In this document: piece after piece, positions 9,246 through 17,052 of the stretch
How positions within the stretch are numbered: position 1 is the stretch's first letter
How the letters are laid out: the number at the start of each line of letters is the position of its first letter
Source: an uncultured Prevotellaceae bacterium
Lineage (GTDB): Bacteria; Bacteroidota; Bacteroidia; Bacteroidales; Muribaculaceae
Reading direction: 5' to 3'
DNA: 64,000 nt
NCBI GenBank assembly: GCA_947169265.1
Contig: CAMVPC010000010.1
Location: 26,937 to 90,936, forward strand
Notes under the pieces: generated by a model
The model's input: the letters and a program-made list of their open reading frames with translations, nothing else
Told to the model about the DNA's origin: nothing
Database searches by the model: none
Made by a program: the position numbers and the translations under genes

Positions 9246-9640
9246 CAAAGATATATAAAACTTTTGGGATTGAAAAGGATTTAGCGACGAAATGAAAGTT
9301 TCCCGAAAATTTTACAATAATCACTAATTATCAATAATTTAGAACTTGAACAAACTGCGCAAAATTTTCCAAAAAAAAATTATCCACAACCTTAGGACGC
9401 ATCATTATTGCCCATTGATGAAAAATTGAAATTTAAATTCAGTCTAAATAATTCAGGTATTCAAAAACCGTACCTGATAGACGGATACACTTTTCAGGTA
9501 AGCGCCTCGCGACGGCCGTAAGCGGGAGGGACACGGTAACACGCAGCGTGCGATTACCCATGCTACGGCAAAAAGGACGGCAAAAAGGACGTCAAAAGCG
9601 GCGAAAGCGACTACTAAAAATCGTCGAAGTGGCGATTTTT
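9246..9640. other. AT-rich intergenic region upstream of nrdJ
   Basis: A 500-bp gap between divergent nrdJ and the DUF3298-like gene. It holds a leftward -7 match for nrdJ (TATCTTTG, complement of 9246-9253, with only a poor -33), one perfect DnaA-box sequence TTATCCACA at 9380-9388 beside a poly-A run, a 6-bp inverted repeat CAGGTA/TACCTG (9454-9459 and 9471-9476), and a short GC-rich palindromic stretch near 9536-9557. No open frame of coding character was seen. Confidence 0.5.
9567..9590. repeat. 12-bp tandem repeat, two copies
   Basis: GGCAAAAAGGAC is repeated at 9567-9578 and 9579-9590, with a degenerate third half-copy after it. It lies in the gap before the DUF3298-like gene. Confidence 0.7.
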
Positions 9641-9672
9641 TTTGCTGAGTTCAAAGAAAAGCAGTACCTTTA
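9641..9672 (+). promoter_or_regulatory. promoter of the DUF3298-like gene
   Basis: TTTG at 9641-9644, 20-bp spacer, TACCTTTA at 9665-9672 (one mismatch to TAnnTTTG), 27 bp before the ATG. Confidence 0.6.
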
Positions 9673-9699
9673 CACCTTAAAACAAAAAATAACCTTACA

Positions 9700-10557
9700 A
9701 TGAAACATAAACTTATCGCCATCCTTGTGATAGCCGCGGCCACGGCTACCGCAGGCCTCTTCGCCTCAATTAACACGGGGTGCACGACAAAACACGACCA
9801 CAGCGACACCGTGACCATGACCACCGACACACTGTCGCTCACGAGCGCCTTCACCAAGAGCAACGGCAAGGTGTGCCACCAGCGTGTCACCCTCAAGGTG
9901 GCTTATCCCAAACATTACAAGGACGATAAGACCACGACCCACCTGCAAGAGCTTTGCGCCAAGGTGGTGCTCGACGCGCCCGACAGTGTTGATATCGTGC
10001 AGGCCATCGCGCTCTACGGCCGTTCTATCATCATTCAAGACTCGCCCCAGGTAGCCATGACGGCCCCTGTCGACAGCACGCTACTCGACGAGGGCGAGTT
10101 TACCGATGTGGACAGCATTTCGACCACTATCAACGTGAGCACGCAGTATAACTCGCACGGCATCCTCACGCTGTGCCGCGAGGAAATCGTCACCAAGAAC
10201 AACCTCGAAACGTCACGCATCCACCGCTACTTCAACATCGACCTGGAGGCCATGGCACTCATCGAGGTGAACCGCATGTTCAAAGACGTGCACATCGACA
10301 ACATCACTACCCTGCTCACGCGTCAGCTGATGGCGCAAAACGAGGTGAGCACCGAAGACCAGCTGAGCGATATGGGTTACTTCAACCTACCCATCGTGGA
10401 GGTGAGCAACAATTTCTATTTCACGGCCGACGGCATCACATGGTGCTACGAGCCTAACACGCTGGCCGTGGCCACGATAGGCGAGCCCAAGATACACCTC
10501 ACCTTCGACGAGCTCAGCGATTTCTATCTCGAAAATAGTGTATTGAACCGTTTTTGA
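9700..10557 (+). CDS. exported DUF3298/RsiV-like protein
   Basis: 285 residues. An N-terminal hydrophobic segment (about 5-27) precedes a Cys-Thr-Thr in a position that could be a lipobox (INTGC), although the hydrophobic stretch is a little long. The C-terminal third (residues 225-280: VSNNFYFTADGITWCYEP, then IHLTFDELSDFYL) has the pattern of DUF3298/DUF4163 proteins, which include the RsiV anti-sigma factor and envelope-bound relatives; in Bacteroidetes these are usually lipoproteins of unknown role. No sigma factor is adjacent, so I do not propose an anti-sigma function. rsmG follows after 12 bp and may be co-transcribed. Confidence 0.6.
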   Translation: MKHKLIAILVIAAATATAGLFASINTGCTTKHDHSDTVTMTTDTLSLTSAFTKSNGKVCHQRVTLKVAYPKHYKDDKTTTHLQELCAKVVLDAPDSVDIVQAIALYGRSIIIQDSPQVAMTAPVDSTLLDEGEFTDVDSISTTINVSTQYNSHGILTLCREEIVTKNNLETSRIHRYFNIDLEAMALIEVNRMFKDVHIDNITTLLTRQLMAQNEVSTEDQLSDMGYFNLPIVEVSNNFYFTADGITWCYEPNTLAVATIGEPKIHLTFDELSDFYLENSVLNRF

Positions 10558-10569
10558 CGCCCAGGGCCC

Positions 10570-11190
10570 ATGCAACACATCTCCCGATATTTTCCTGAGC
10601 TCACCGCGCGCCAGCGCGAGCAATTCGCCACCCTGCTGGCGGCTTACCCCGAGTGGAACGAGAAAATCAACGTGATTTCGCGCAAAGACATCGACAACCT
10701 CGAGGTCAACCATGTGCTCCACTCGCTGGGCATCGCGAAGTTCATCCGGTTCACGCCCGGCAGCCGCATCCTCGACTTGGGGACCGGCGGCGGCTTCCCC
10801 GGCGTGCCGCTCGCCGTCTATTTCCCCGAAGTGAGCTTCCACCTTGTTGACCGCGTGGGCAAGAAGCTGCGTGTGGCGCTCGACGTGGCGGGCCGCGCCG
10901 GCCTCGACAACGTCACGGTGCAGCACGGCGACGTGAAAGAGGTCAAAGGAGAATTCGATTTTGTGGTGAGCCGCGCCGTCATGCCGTTTGCCGACACTGT
11001 GCCGCTCGCTCGAAGGCTCATCGCACGCGCTCAGCGCAATGCCATGCCCAATGGCTTGCTCTGCCTCAAGGGCGGCGACTTGAGCGAAGAGCTCCGTCCG
11101 TTCAAGAAACAAGTGCTGGTCGACGAGTTGAGCCACTACTTTGACGAAGCATATTTTGAAACCAAAAAAATAGTTTATCTCCCCCTATGA
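10570..11190 (+). CDS. rsmG: 16S rRNA (guanine-527-N7)-methyltransferase RsmG
   Basis: 206 residues, the normal length. The SAM-binding loop LDLGTGGGFPGVPLA is diagnostic of RsmG, and WNEKINVISRKDIDNL upstream of it is the conserved GidB N-terminal motif. It methylates G527 of 16S rRNA in the 30S decoding region; loss of this enzyme gives low-level streptomycin resistance in other bacteria. The stop codon overlaps the next ATG by four bases, coupling it to the hydrolase gene. Confidence 0.96.
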   Translation: MQHISRYFPELTARQREQFATLLAAYPEWNEKINVISRKDIDNLEVNHVLHSLGIAKFIRFTPGSRILDLGTGGGFPGVPLAVYFPEVSFHLVDRVGKKLRVALDVAGRAGLDNVTVQHGDVKEVKGEFDFVVSRAVMPFADTVPLARRLIARAQRNAMPNGLLCLKGGDLSEELRPFKKQVLVDELSHYFDEAYFETKKIVYLPL

Positions 11191-11846
11191 AAGTGTCACG
11201 CTTCACCGTCAACGCCTTTGGCGAAAACACTTACATCCTGTGGCAAGCGCCCGGCAGCGACGCCATTATCGTCGACCCGGGAATGATGAAGCCGCAAGAA
11301 CACGAGGCCGTTGATGCCTTTATTGACAACAACAAGCTGCACGTCACCCATGTGCTCCTCACCCACGCACACCTCGACCACGCCGTGGCGGCACGGCACG
11401 AGGCGCTGCGTTATGGCGTGAAGGTGCACGCCAGCGAGCGCGACGAACCGCTCGCCATGACTCTGCCCGACCAGGCGCTGCGATTTGGCTACGGCGGCCG
11501 CATGGAAGTGGAACCGCTCGCCATCGACTGCTACCTGCGGCAAGACGACACCCTGCTGCTGGGCGACGAGCCCATCAAGGTGCTCGAAACGCCCGGCCAC
11601 TCGCCCGGCGGCCTCTCGTTCTACGCGCCTCAAAGCGGCCTGGTGCTCACGGGCGACACCATCTTCCACGGCTCGATAGGGCGCACCGACCTCTTTGGCG
11701 GCGACTTTGACCAGCTCATCGCGTCAATCCAAACGCAAATCTTCACCCTGCCGCCCGACACGCTCATCGCCCCGGGCCACGACGAAACGACTACCGTGGA
11801 GCTCGAAGCCGCCACCAACCCCTACGTCCGATTGTCGTTCACCTGA
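11187..11846 (+). CDS. metallo-beta-lactamase-fold hydrolase (glyoxalase II-like)
   Basis: 219 residues with the zinc-binding THAHLDH motif (about residue 55), a second metal ligand in TPGHSPGGL (about 138), the bridging Asp in LTGDTIFHGSIGR (about 157), and a final His in IAPGHDE (about 198). These are the ligands of small cytosolic MBL-fold thioesterases of the glyoxalase II/YcbL type. It could hydrolyse a thioester such as a glutathione-type conjugate, but the thiol carrier in Bacteroidales is not settled. Translationally coupled to rsmG. Confidence 0.9.
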   Translation: MKVSRFTVNAFGENTYILWQAPGSDAIIVDPGMMKPQEHEAVDAFIDNNKLHVTHVLLTHAHLDHAVAARHEALRYGVKVHASERDEPLAMTLPDQALRFGYGGRMEVEPLAIDCYLRQDDTLLLGDEPIKVLETPGHSPGGLSFYAPQSGLVLTGDTIFHGSIGRTDLFGGDFDQLIASIQTQIFTLPPDTLIAPGHDETTTVELEAATNPYVRLSFT

Positions 11847-11868
11847 CCCACCACCCCCACAACGATAC

Positions 11869-11904
11869 AAGGGAGCGCGTTACCGATGCCGGTCGCGCTC
11901 CCTT
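11869..11904. terminator. hairpin between convergent MBL hydrolase and Fic genes
   Basis: Perfect 11-bp stem (11869-11879 with 11894-11904), extendable past one mismatch, placed exactly between two convergent stops. Confidence 0.75.
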
Positions 11905-11932
11905 CGTGTTAAGTCGAGTAGAAAGTGAATTG

Positions 11933-12823
11933 CTATTGCCGGTATTTAATCCGGAAGTAATCGAGCAGAGCCTTGAAATTGTCCTGGGCTGTGAAGCATG
12001 TATCAAGCAGGAAGCCTTTGATACGGGGCCATTCACGGAGACCTCGATAGTAGAACATCTTCAGGTCGTCGGTGATGATGAAGGGCACGATTCCAGCCGA
12101 TAAACATTCTTTGAACATGATCAACCGGCCAACACGTCCATTACCATCCTGGAATGGGTGGATTGCCTCGAAACGTTGATGGAAATCGATAATGTCCTCC
12201 AGAGTGTGTTTCTTGATCGCGTTATATTCTTGCAGCAGGTCTTTTATCTGTCGGTGAACGTCGGATGGTACTGCTGTTTCCATGCCTCCCACTTCGTTAG
12301 GCAGTCGTTTATAGTCTCCCACAGCGAACCAGGGCTTTCGGGAGTCAGAGGTGCCTGACTTGAGTACCAGGTGCAGTTGTTTGATGAACGATTCAGTCAA
12401 TTTCGCTCCTGCCTGTTCAATGATACAGTCAATACAGCGGAAGTGGTTAGCCGTCTCAATAATATCATCCACCTTAACAGCGCCCTCAGTAATGCCGATG
12501 GTGTTAGTCTCGAAGATATACCTCGTCTGGTCATGGGTCAGGCGGCTACCCTCAATGTGGTTGGAGTTATAGGTGAGTTCAATCTGGACATGGTGATAGA
12601 TACCCCCCCTAATACTTCCGTCCTTTTGCTCTTGCAACGAGCTCAGTAACGGTGATGTCTTTGAAGTCTTTTTCCGACCGGGCAGGACGGCATCGGCCGG
12701 AATATTCCACGACTTCCCCACGAGATAGGCACCGTCAATTTTCCCGCCAGCACAGTAGTTACGGGCAGTACGTTCCGAGATATTGAACTTCTCGGCAAAT
12801 TGCTTTACTGATATATACTCCAT
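11933..12823 (-). CDS. HTH-Fic family protein (AMP-transferase fold)
   Basis: 296 residues from the Met at 12823 (MEYISVKQF); the longer open frame runs through its promoter. N-terminal 45 residues form a helix-turn-helix (VKQFAEKFNISERTARNYC). The central part carries SNHIEG, matching the inhibitory motif S/TxxxEG/N of class II Fic proteins, and the C-terminal half has the full catalytic loop HPFQDGNGRVGR with the attacking His and the two Arg. Fic enzymes usually transfer AMP from ATP onto a Tyr or Thr of a target. With both the inhibitory and catalytic motifs intact it should be active but self-restrained. The HTH and the palindrome in its own promoter suggest autoregulation. Confidence 0.93.
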   Translation of the reverse strand: MEYISVKQFAEKFNISERTARNYCAGGKIDGAYLVGKSWNIPADAVLPGRKKTSKTSPLLSSLQEQKDGSIRGGIYHHVQIELTYNSNHIEGSRLTHDQTRYIFETNTIGITEGAVKVDDIIETANHFRCIDCIIEQAGAKLTESFIKQLHLVLKSGTSDSRKPWFAVGDYKRLPNEVGGMETAVPSDVHRQIKDLLQEYNAIKKHTLEDIIDFHQRFEAIHPFQDGNGRVGRLIMFKECLSAGIVPFIITDDLKMFYYRGLREWPRIKGFLLDTCFTAQDNFKALLDYFRIKYRQ

Positions 12824-12830
12824 CGTTCTA

Positions 12831-12890
12831 TCGGCAAGAAAAAGCCATAAATCAGCTGCAAATATACCAATTTTTGCCGACATCGGCAAG
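12831..12890 (-). promoter_or_regulatory. Fic promoter with palindromic operator
   Basis: Reading leftward: CTTG (complement of 12887-12890), 20-bp spacer, TATATTTG (complement of 12859-12866). Most of the spacer is the perfect inverted repeat TTGCCGA-CA-TCGGCAA at 12874-12889; a further half-site TCGGCAA stands at 12831-12837, 7 bp upstream of the start codon. Position between -33 and -7 is typical of a repressor site. Confidence 0.75.
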
Positions 12891-13030
12891 AAAACAAGCA
12901 AATTTCATTGATAGCGCCGGTACCTCATCCTCTGAAATTTTGAATAATTCCTGCCCGTAAGGGTGCCTCACCCCCGCGGCAAAACAGGTGGATGTCCCCC
13001 CCGTTAAAACTTTTATTCCACACCGCCAAA

Positions 13031-13451
13031 TTATTGATTCAGCAGAATTTCGTAGAGGGCGGTCACGTCGGCGCCGCTGATAACGGTATCGCCGTTCACA
13101 TCACCATCGCCCGCAATGGCCGAGCCGTCGAGCAGGCCACCGTAAAGGGCCTTAATCAATTTGTTTCACGCCCCACTCCACCACCACAGTCTTGAGATAA
13201 TACTCTTGATAGAACGCGGTGGCGTCAATACCCTCCACATTATAGGTCACGCCGTTATAAGTGACCCAACCGGGAATCGTGATGGTGGTCACGCTCGAGT
13301 TGCCCGAGGCACTGCTCGTGAGTCCCAAGCAATAGACCGACTTGCCGCTGCGAAACTCGCTGTACTTGAGGTTTCCCACCGAGAAATCAACGGCTTTAGC
13401 TCCTATCCCTACAAGAGCCAGCATCATCACAAGAAACGAAAATCTCCTCAT
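13031..13451 (-). pseudogene. small secreted dockerin protein, frameshifted
   Basis: An intact-looking start (MRRFSFLVMMLALVGIGAKA, a signal peptide) leads into a beta-rich domain resembling the opening of BspA-type leucine-rich repeats (ITIPGWVTYNGVTYNVEGID). This frame stops at 13152-13154. In the next frame the sequence continues as a dockerin segment ending DVNGDTVISGADVTALYEIL then LNQ and a stop at 13031. Both frames are joined by removing one base in the short window 13155-13168; the total, 421 bp, is 140 codons plus one base. So it is either a recently broken gene or an assembly error in an A/T run. Confidence 0.65.
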
Positions 13452-13646
13452 ACTATAAATGATTTAAATGGTTATTTTTTCATTCAAAAAAAAATTCACT
13501 TATTCAGTTCGCAATCATAACATTTTTTTGGCATTTTTCCAAAAAATCCTACAATTTTTCGCGCACTCAACCCCACCGAGGCTCGCCAAGCCGAAGGCCA
13601 ACTAAAAAAAAAGCAAAAAGATAGGGGTTGTTACGCTAAAAATGCT

Positions 13647-13654
13647 TACCTTTG
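13647..13654 (+). promoter_or_regulatory. -7 element of the arcABC operon
   Basis: TACCTTTG matches the -7 consensus 50 bp before arcA. The only TTG-like -33 is 16 bp upstream, shorter than usual, so an activator may be needed. Confidence 0.4.
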
Positions 13655-13704
13655 TTCACTGAATCGAGACTCATCACATAACCTTTATAAAACAACATAA
13701 CCTA

Positions 13705-14937
13705 ATGAAAGGAATTCATGTTACGAGCGAGATAAAACCGCTCAAAAAAGTGCTGTTGCACAGGCCCGGAAGGGAACTGCTCAACCTCACGCCCAACACG
13801 CTTGAGGAACTGCTCTTCGACGACATTCCTTACCTCAAGGTGGCCCAAGAGGAACACGACGCCTTCTCGCAGGTGTTGCGCGACAACGGCGTGGAAGTCG
13901 TCTACCTCGAGGACTACATGGCCCAGGTGCTCGAGAGCAACCCGCAAGTCAAGGATGCCTTCCTCAAGCAGTTTATCGCCGAGGCCGGCGTGCGCGCCAC
14001 TAAATACCACGACGTGATTTACGACTTCTTGAGCGACATCAAGTCGAGCAAGGAGCTGGTGCTCAAAACCATGGAAGGAATTTACCTCCACGAGCTTCCC
14101 CACGACAAGTACCACCTGGGCGACACGCTCGCCGACATGGTGAACGGCGAAACGCGCATCGTGGTCAACCCTATGCCTAACCTCTACTTCACGCGCGACC
14201 CCTTTGAGAGCATAGGCACCGGCGTGAGCATCAACCGCATGTTCTCGACCACGCGTTGCCGCGAGACCATCTATGCCGACTACATCTTCCGCTATCACCC
14301 CGACTTCAAGGACGTGGAGCACTACTACGACCGCACGCAACCCTTCCACATCGAGGGCGGCGACGTGCTCAACCTCACCGAGCACACGCTGGCCGTGGGC
14401 ATCTCGCAGCGCACCGAACCCGACGCCATCGAGCGCTTGGCCAAGAACATCTTCGCCAACGAGCGCGCCACCATCGACACCGTGCTGGCGGTGCGCATCC
14501 CCGAGAGCCGCGCTTTCATGCACCTCGACACCGTGTTCACCCAAATCGACCACGACAAGTTCATGATTCACCCGGGTATCCTGGGCCCGCTCGAAGTGTT
14601 CAAGCTCAAGCCAGGCAACGGCAAAGGCCGCCTGGAAATCACGCGCAAGCGTGAAACCCTCAACGAGATACTCGCCGAGGCCCTGGGTGTGGCCCATGTC
14701 ACGCTCATCGAGTGTGGCGGCGGCGACCGCATCACCGCCGAGCGCGAGCAGTGGAACGACGGGTCGAACACGCTGTGTGTCGCGCCCGGCACCATCGTGG
14801 TGTATGAGCGCAACAATGTCACTAACGACATCCTGCGCGAGCGGGGCCTCAACGTGCTGGAGATTCCCAGTAGCGAGCTCTCGCGAGGTCGCGGGGGGCC
14901 ACGCTGCATGAGCATGCCGCTGTGGCGTGAGAGCTAA
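13705..14937 (+). CDS. arcA: arginine deiminase
   Basis: 410 residues, the family length. Arginine deiminase motifs are present: VLLHRPGRELLNLTP near the N-terminus, the FTRDPF loop at about 166, the FHIEGGDVL Glu/Asp pair at about 215, a catalytic His in MHLDTVFTQ at about 272, and the nucleophile Cys at about 401 in RGGPRCMSMP. It converts arginine to citrulline and ammonia in the cytoplasm, the first step of ATP-forming arginine fermentation and also of acid resistance. First gene of arcA-arcB-arcC; spacing to arcB is 53 bp. No arginine/ornithine antiporter (arcD) is next to it. Confidence 0.97.
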   Translation: MKGIHVTSEIKPLKKVLLHRPGRELLNLTPNTLEELLFDDIPYLKVAQEEHDAFSQVLRDNGVEVVYLEDYMAQVLESNPQVKDAFLKQFIAEAGVRATKYHDVIYDFLSDIKSSKELVLKTMEGIYLHELPHDKYHLGDTLADMVNGETRIVVNPMPNLYFTRDPFESIGTGVSINRMFSTTRCRETIYADYIFRYHPDFKDVEHYYDRTQPFHIEGGDVLNLTEHTLAVGISQRTEPDAIERLAKNIFANERATIDTVLAVRIPESRAFMHLDTVFTQIDHDKFMIHPGILGPLEVFKLKPGNGKGRLEITRKRETLNEILAEALGVAHVTLIECGGGDRITAEREQWNDGSNTLCVAPGTIVVYERNNVTNDILRERGLNVLEIPSSELSRGRGGPRCMSMPLWRES

Positions 14938-14990
14938 GTCACAAGTCAACTAACCCTTTTTTAATCACATAATCAAAAAAACTAACAATT

Positions 14991-15983
14991 ATGCCAAGAA
15001 GTTTATCAGGAAGAAGTTTCCTTAAATTACTCGATTTCACGACCGAAGAAATTCAATATTTGCTTGAGCTCGCCAAGGATTTCAAGCGCATGAAACGTTC
15101 GGGCACGGTCCACAAGTGGCTCACCGGCAAGAACATCGTGCTGTTGTTCGAAAAGACCTCGACGAGAACCCGCTGCTCGTTTGAGGTGGCAGGCAACGAC
15201 CTGGGCCTCGGCGTGACCTACCTCGACCCGGGTTCGTCGCAAATGGGCAAGAAAGAATCGCTCGAAGACACCGCCAAGGTGCTCGGCCGCATGTATGACG
15301 GTATCGAATACCGCGGCTTCGACCAGCAAATCGTCGAAGACCTCGCCCGCTATGCCGGCGTGCCCGTGTGGAACGGCCTCACCACCGAATTCCACCCCAC
15401 CCAGATGCTCGCCGACGTGCTCACTATCGAAGAGAACTTTGGCTATTACAAGGGCCTGAAGATGGTCTTCATGGGCGACGCGCGCAACAATGTGGCCAAC
15501 TCGCTCATGGTCGTTTCGGCCAAGCTCGGCATCAACTTTGTGGCCTGTGGCCCCAAGGAGAACATGCCCGACGAGAAACTCGTGGCCACCTGCCGCGAAA
15601 TCGCCAAGGAGAACGGTTGCACCATCACCCTGACCGACGATGTGGACGAGGGCGCACGCAACGCCGACGTTATCTACACCGACATCTGGGTGTCGATGGG
15701 CGAAGCCGCCGAGCTGTGGGAAAAGCGCATCAAGCTGCTCAGCCCCTACCAGGTGAACGAAGAAATGATGGCCAAGGCCAACCCCAACGCCATCTTCCTG
15801 CACTGCCTGCCCTCGTTCCACGACTTGGAGACCACCATCGGCCGCGAAATCTATGAGAAATTCGGCCTGAAGGAAATGGAGGTTGCCGACAATGTGTTCC
15901 GCGGCAAGCAGTCGCGCGTCTTCGACGAAGCCGAGAACCGCATGCACACCATCAAGGCCGTCATCTACGCTACCCTCAAATAA
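14991..15983 (+). CDS. arcB: ornithine carbamoyltransferase, catabolic
   Basis: 330 residues. The carbamoyl-phosphate loop STRTRCSFE, the FHPTQMLAD motif, the ornithine-binding SMG loop (DIWVSMGEA) and HCLPSFHD are all present, so this is a true ornithine enzyme rather than the N-succinyl-ornithine transcarbamylase known for arginine synthesis in Bacteroides. Between arcA and arcC it will run in the phosphorolytic direction: citrulline plus phosphate to ornithine plus carbamoyl phosphate. The direction is inferred from context. arcC begins 16 bp after the stop. Confidence 0.95.
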   Translation: MPRSLSGRSFLKLLDFTTEEIQYLLELAKDFKRMKRSGTVHKWLTGKNIVLLFEKTSTRTRCSFEVAGNDLGLGVTYLDPGSSQMGKKESLEDTAKVLGRMYDGIEYRGFDQQIVEDLARYAGVPVWNGLTTEFHPTQMLADVLTIEENFGYYKGLKMVFMGDARNNVANSLMVVSAKLGINFVACGPKENMPDEKLVATCREIAKENGCTITLTDDVDEGARNADVIYTDIWVSMGEAAELWEKRIKLLSPYQVNEEMMAKANPNAIFLHCLPSFHDLETTIGREIYEKFGLKEMEVADNVFRGKQSRVFDEAENRMHTIKAVIYATLK

Positions 15984-15999
15984 CGCAGCTTAACCTGTT

Positions 16000-16935
16000 A
16001 TGGCAAAACGACTCGTTATCGCCCTGGGCGGAAATGCCCTGGGCAAGACCCCCGAGGAGCAACTGAAGCTGGTGAGCGGCACGGCCGCCACCATCGTCGA
16101 CCTGGTCGAAGAAGGATATGACGTGGTCATAGGCCACGGCAACGGCCCGCAAGTGGGCATGGTGAACCTCGCATTCGAGTTCGCGGCCGGCAACGGCGGC
16201 GGCACGCCAGCCATGCCGTTCCCCGAGTGTGGCGCGATGACGCAAGGCTACATCGGCTATCACCTGCAGCAAGCCGTGCAGCGCGAGCTGGCTCGCCGCA
16301 AGCTCGACAAGGCCTGCGCCACCGTGGTGACACAAGTGGTGGTCGATGGCAAGGACGAGGCTTTCCAGCATCCCACCAAGCCGGTGGGCATGTTCTACAA
16401 CAAGGAGGAAGCTGACCGCATCGTGGCCGAAACCGGCTACACCTTTGTCGAGGATGCCGGTCGCGGTTACCGCCGCGTGGTGCCCTCGCCGCTCCCCGTC
16501 AAGATTGTGGAGTTGCCCGTCGTCGAGAAGCTCGTCGAGGCCGGCACGGTGGTCATCACCGTGGGCGGCGGCGGCATCCCCGTCGTGGAGAACGGCGCAG
16601 GCGACTACAGCGGCGTGGCCGCCGTCATCGACAAGGACCGCGCCAGCGCGCGCCTGGCCCTCGACCTGGGTGCCGACATGCTCGTCATCCTCACGGCCGT
16701 CGAGAAGGTGTCGATTAACTACCGCAAGCCCGACCAGCGCGACCTCGACCGCCTCACGGCCGCCGAGGCTCACGAATACATCAAGCAAGGACACTTCGCG
16801 CCCGGCAGCATGCTGCCCAAGGTGGAATCGTGCCTGCAGTTTGTCGAGGCCGGCGGCACCGCCCTCATCACCTCGCTCGAGAAAGCCCGCGAGGCTCTCC
16901 AGGGCCGCACCGGCACGCTCATCACCAACGCATGA
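16000..16935 (+). CDS. arcC: carbamate kinase
   Basis: 311 residues with the amino-acid-kinase motifs of carbamate kinase: ALGGNALGKTPEEQ at the N-terminus, IGHGNGPQVGMV, VVTQVVVDGKDEAF, ITVGGGGIPVVEN and KVESCLQFVEAGG. It makes ATP from carbamoyl phosphate and ADP, the energy-yielding last step of the arginine deiminase pathway. The operon ends in a strong terminator 16 bp after the stop. Confidence 0.97.
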   Translation: MAKRLVIALGGNALGKTPEEQLKLVSGTAATIVDLVEEGYDVVIGHGNGPQVGMVNLAFEFAAGNGGGTPAMPFPECGAMTQGYIGYHLQQAVQRELARRKLDKACATVVTQVVVDGKDEAFQHPTKPVGMFYNKEEADRIVAETGYTFVEDAGRGYRRVVPSPLPVKIVELPVVEKLVEAGTVVITVGGGGIPVVENGAGDYSGVAAVIDKDRASARLALDLGADMLVILTAVEKVSINYRKPDQRDLDRLTAAEAHEYIKQGHFAPGSMLPKVESCLQFVEAGGTALITSLEKAREALQGRTGTLITNA

Positions 16936-16951
16936 TTCATAATGCGCACCG

Positions 16952-16993
16952 CACAAAACGGTCCCGGTTCTCAAAAGCCGGGACCGTTTTGTG
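16952..16993. terminator. strong terminator ending arcABC
   Basis: Perfect 16-bp stem (16952-16967 with 16978-16993) around a 10-nt loop, with a TTTTGTG end. It lies between convergent arcC and the TPR gene and can work on both strands. Confidence 0.85.
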
Positions 16994-17052
16994 TGCAAGA
17001 GAGCAAACGCGATAACTCAAGTCGGTCATTAGGTTTCGCGAAAGATTTCGGG

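Noticed and set aside
9380..9388. Chromosome origin
   Set aside because: Only one DnaA box is present and no dnaA, dnaN, rpmH or GC-skew evidence is at hand; a single box cannot support an origin.
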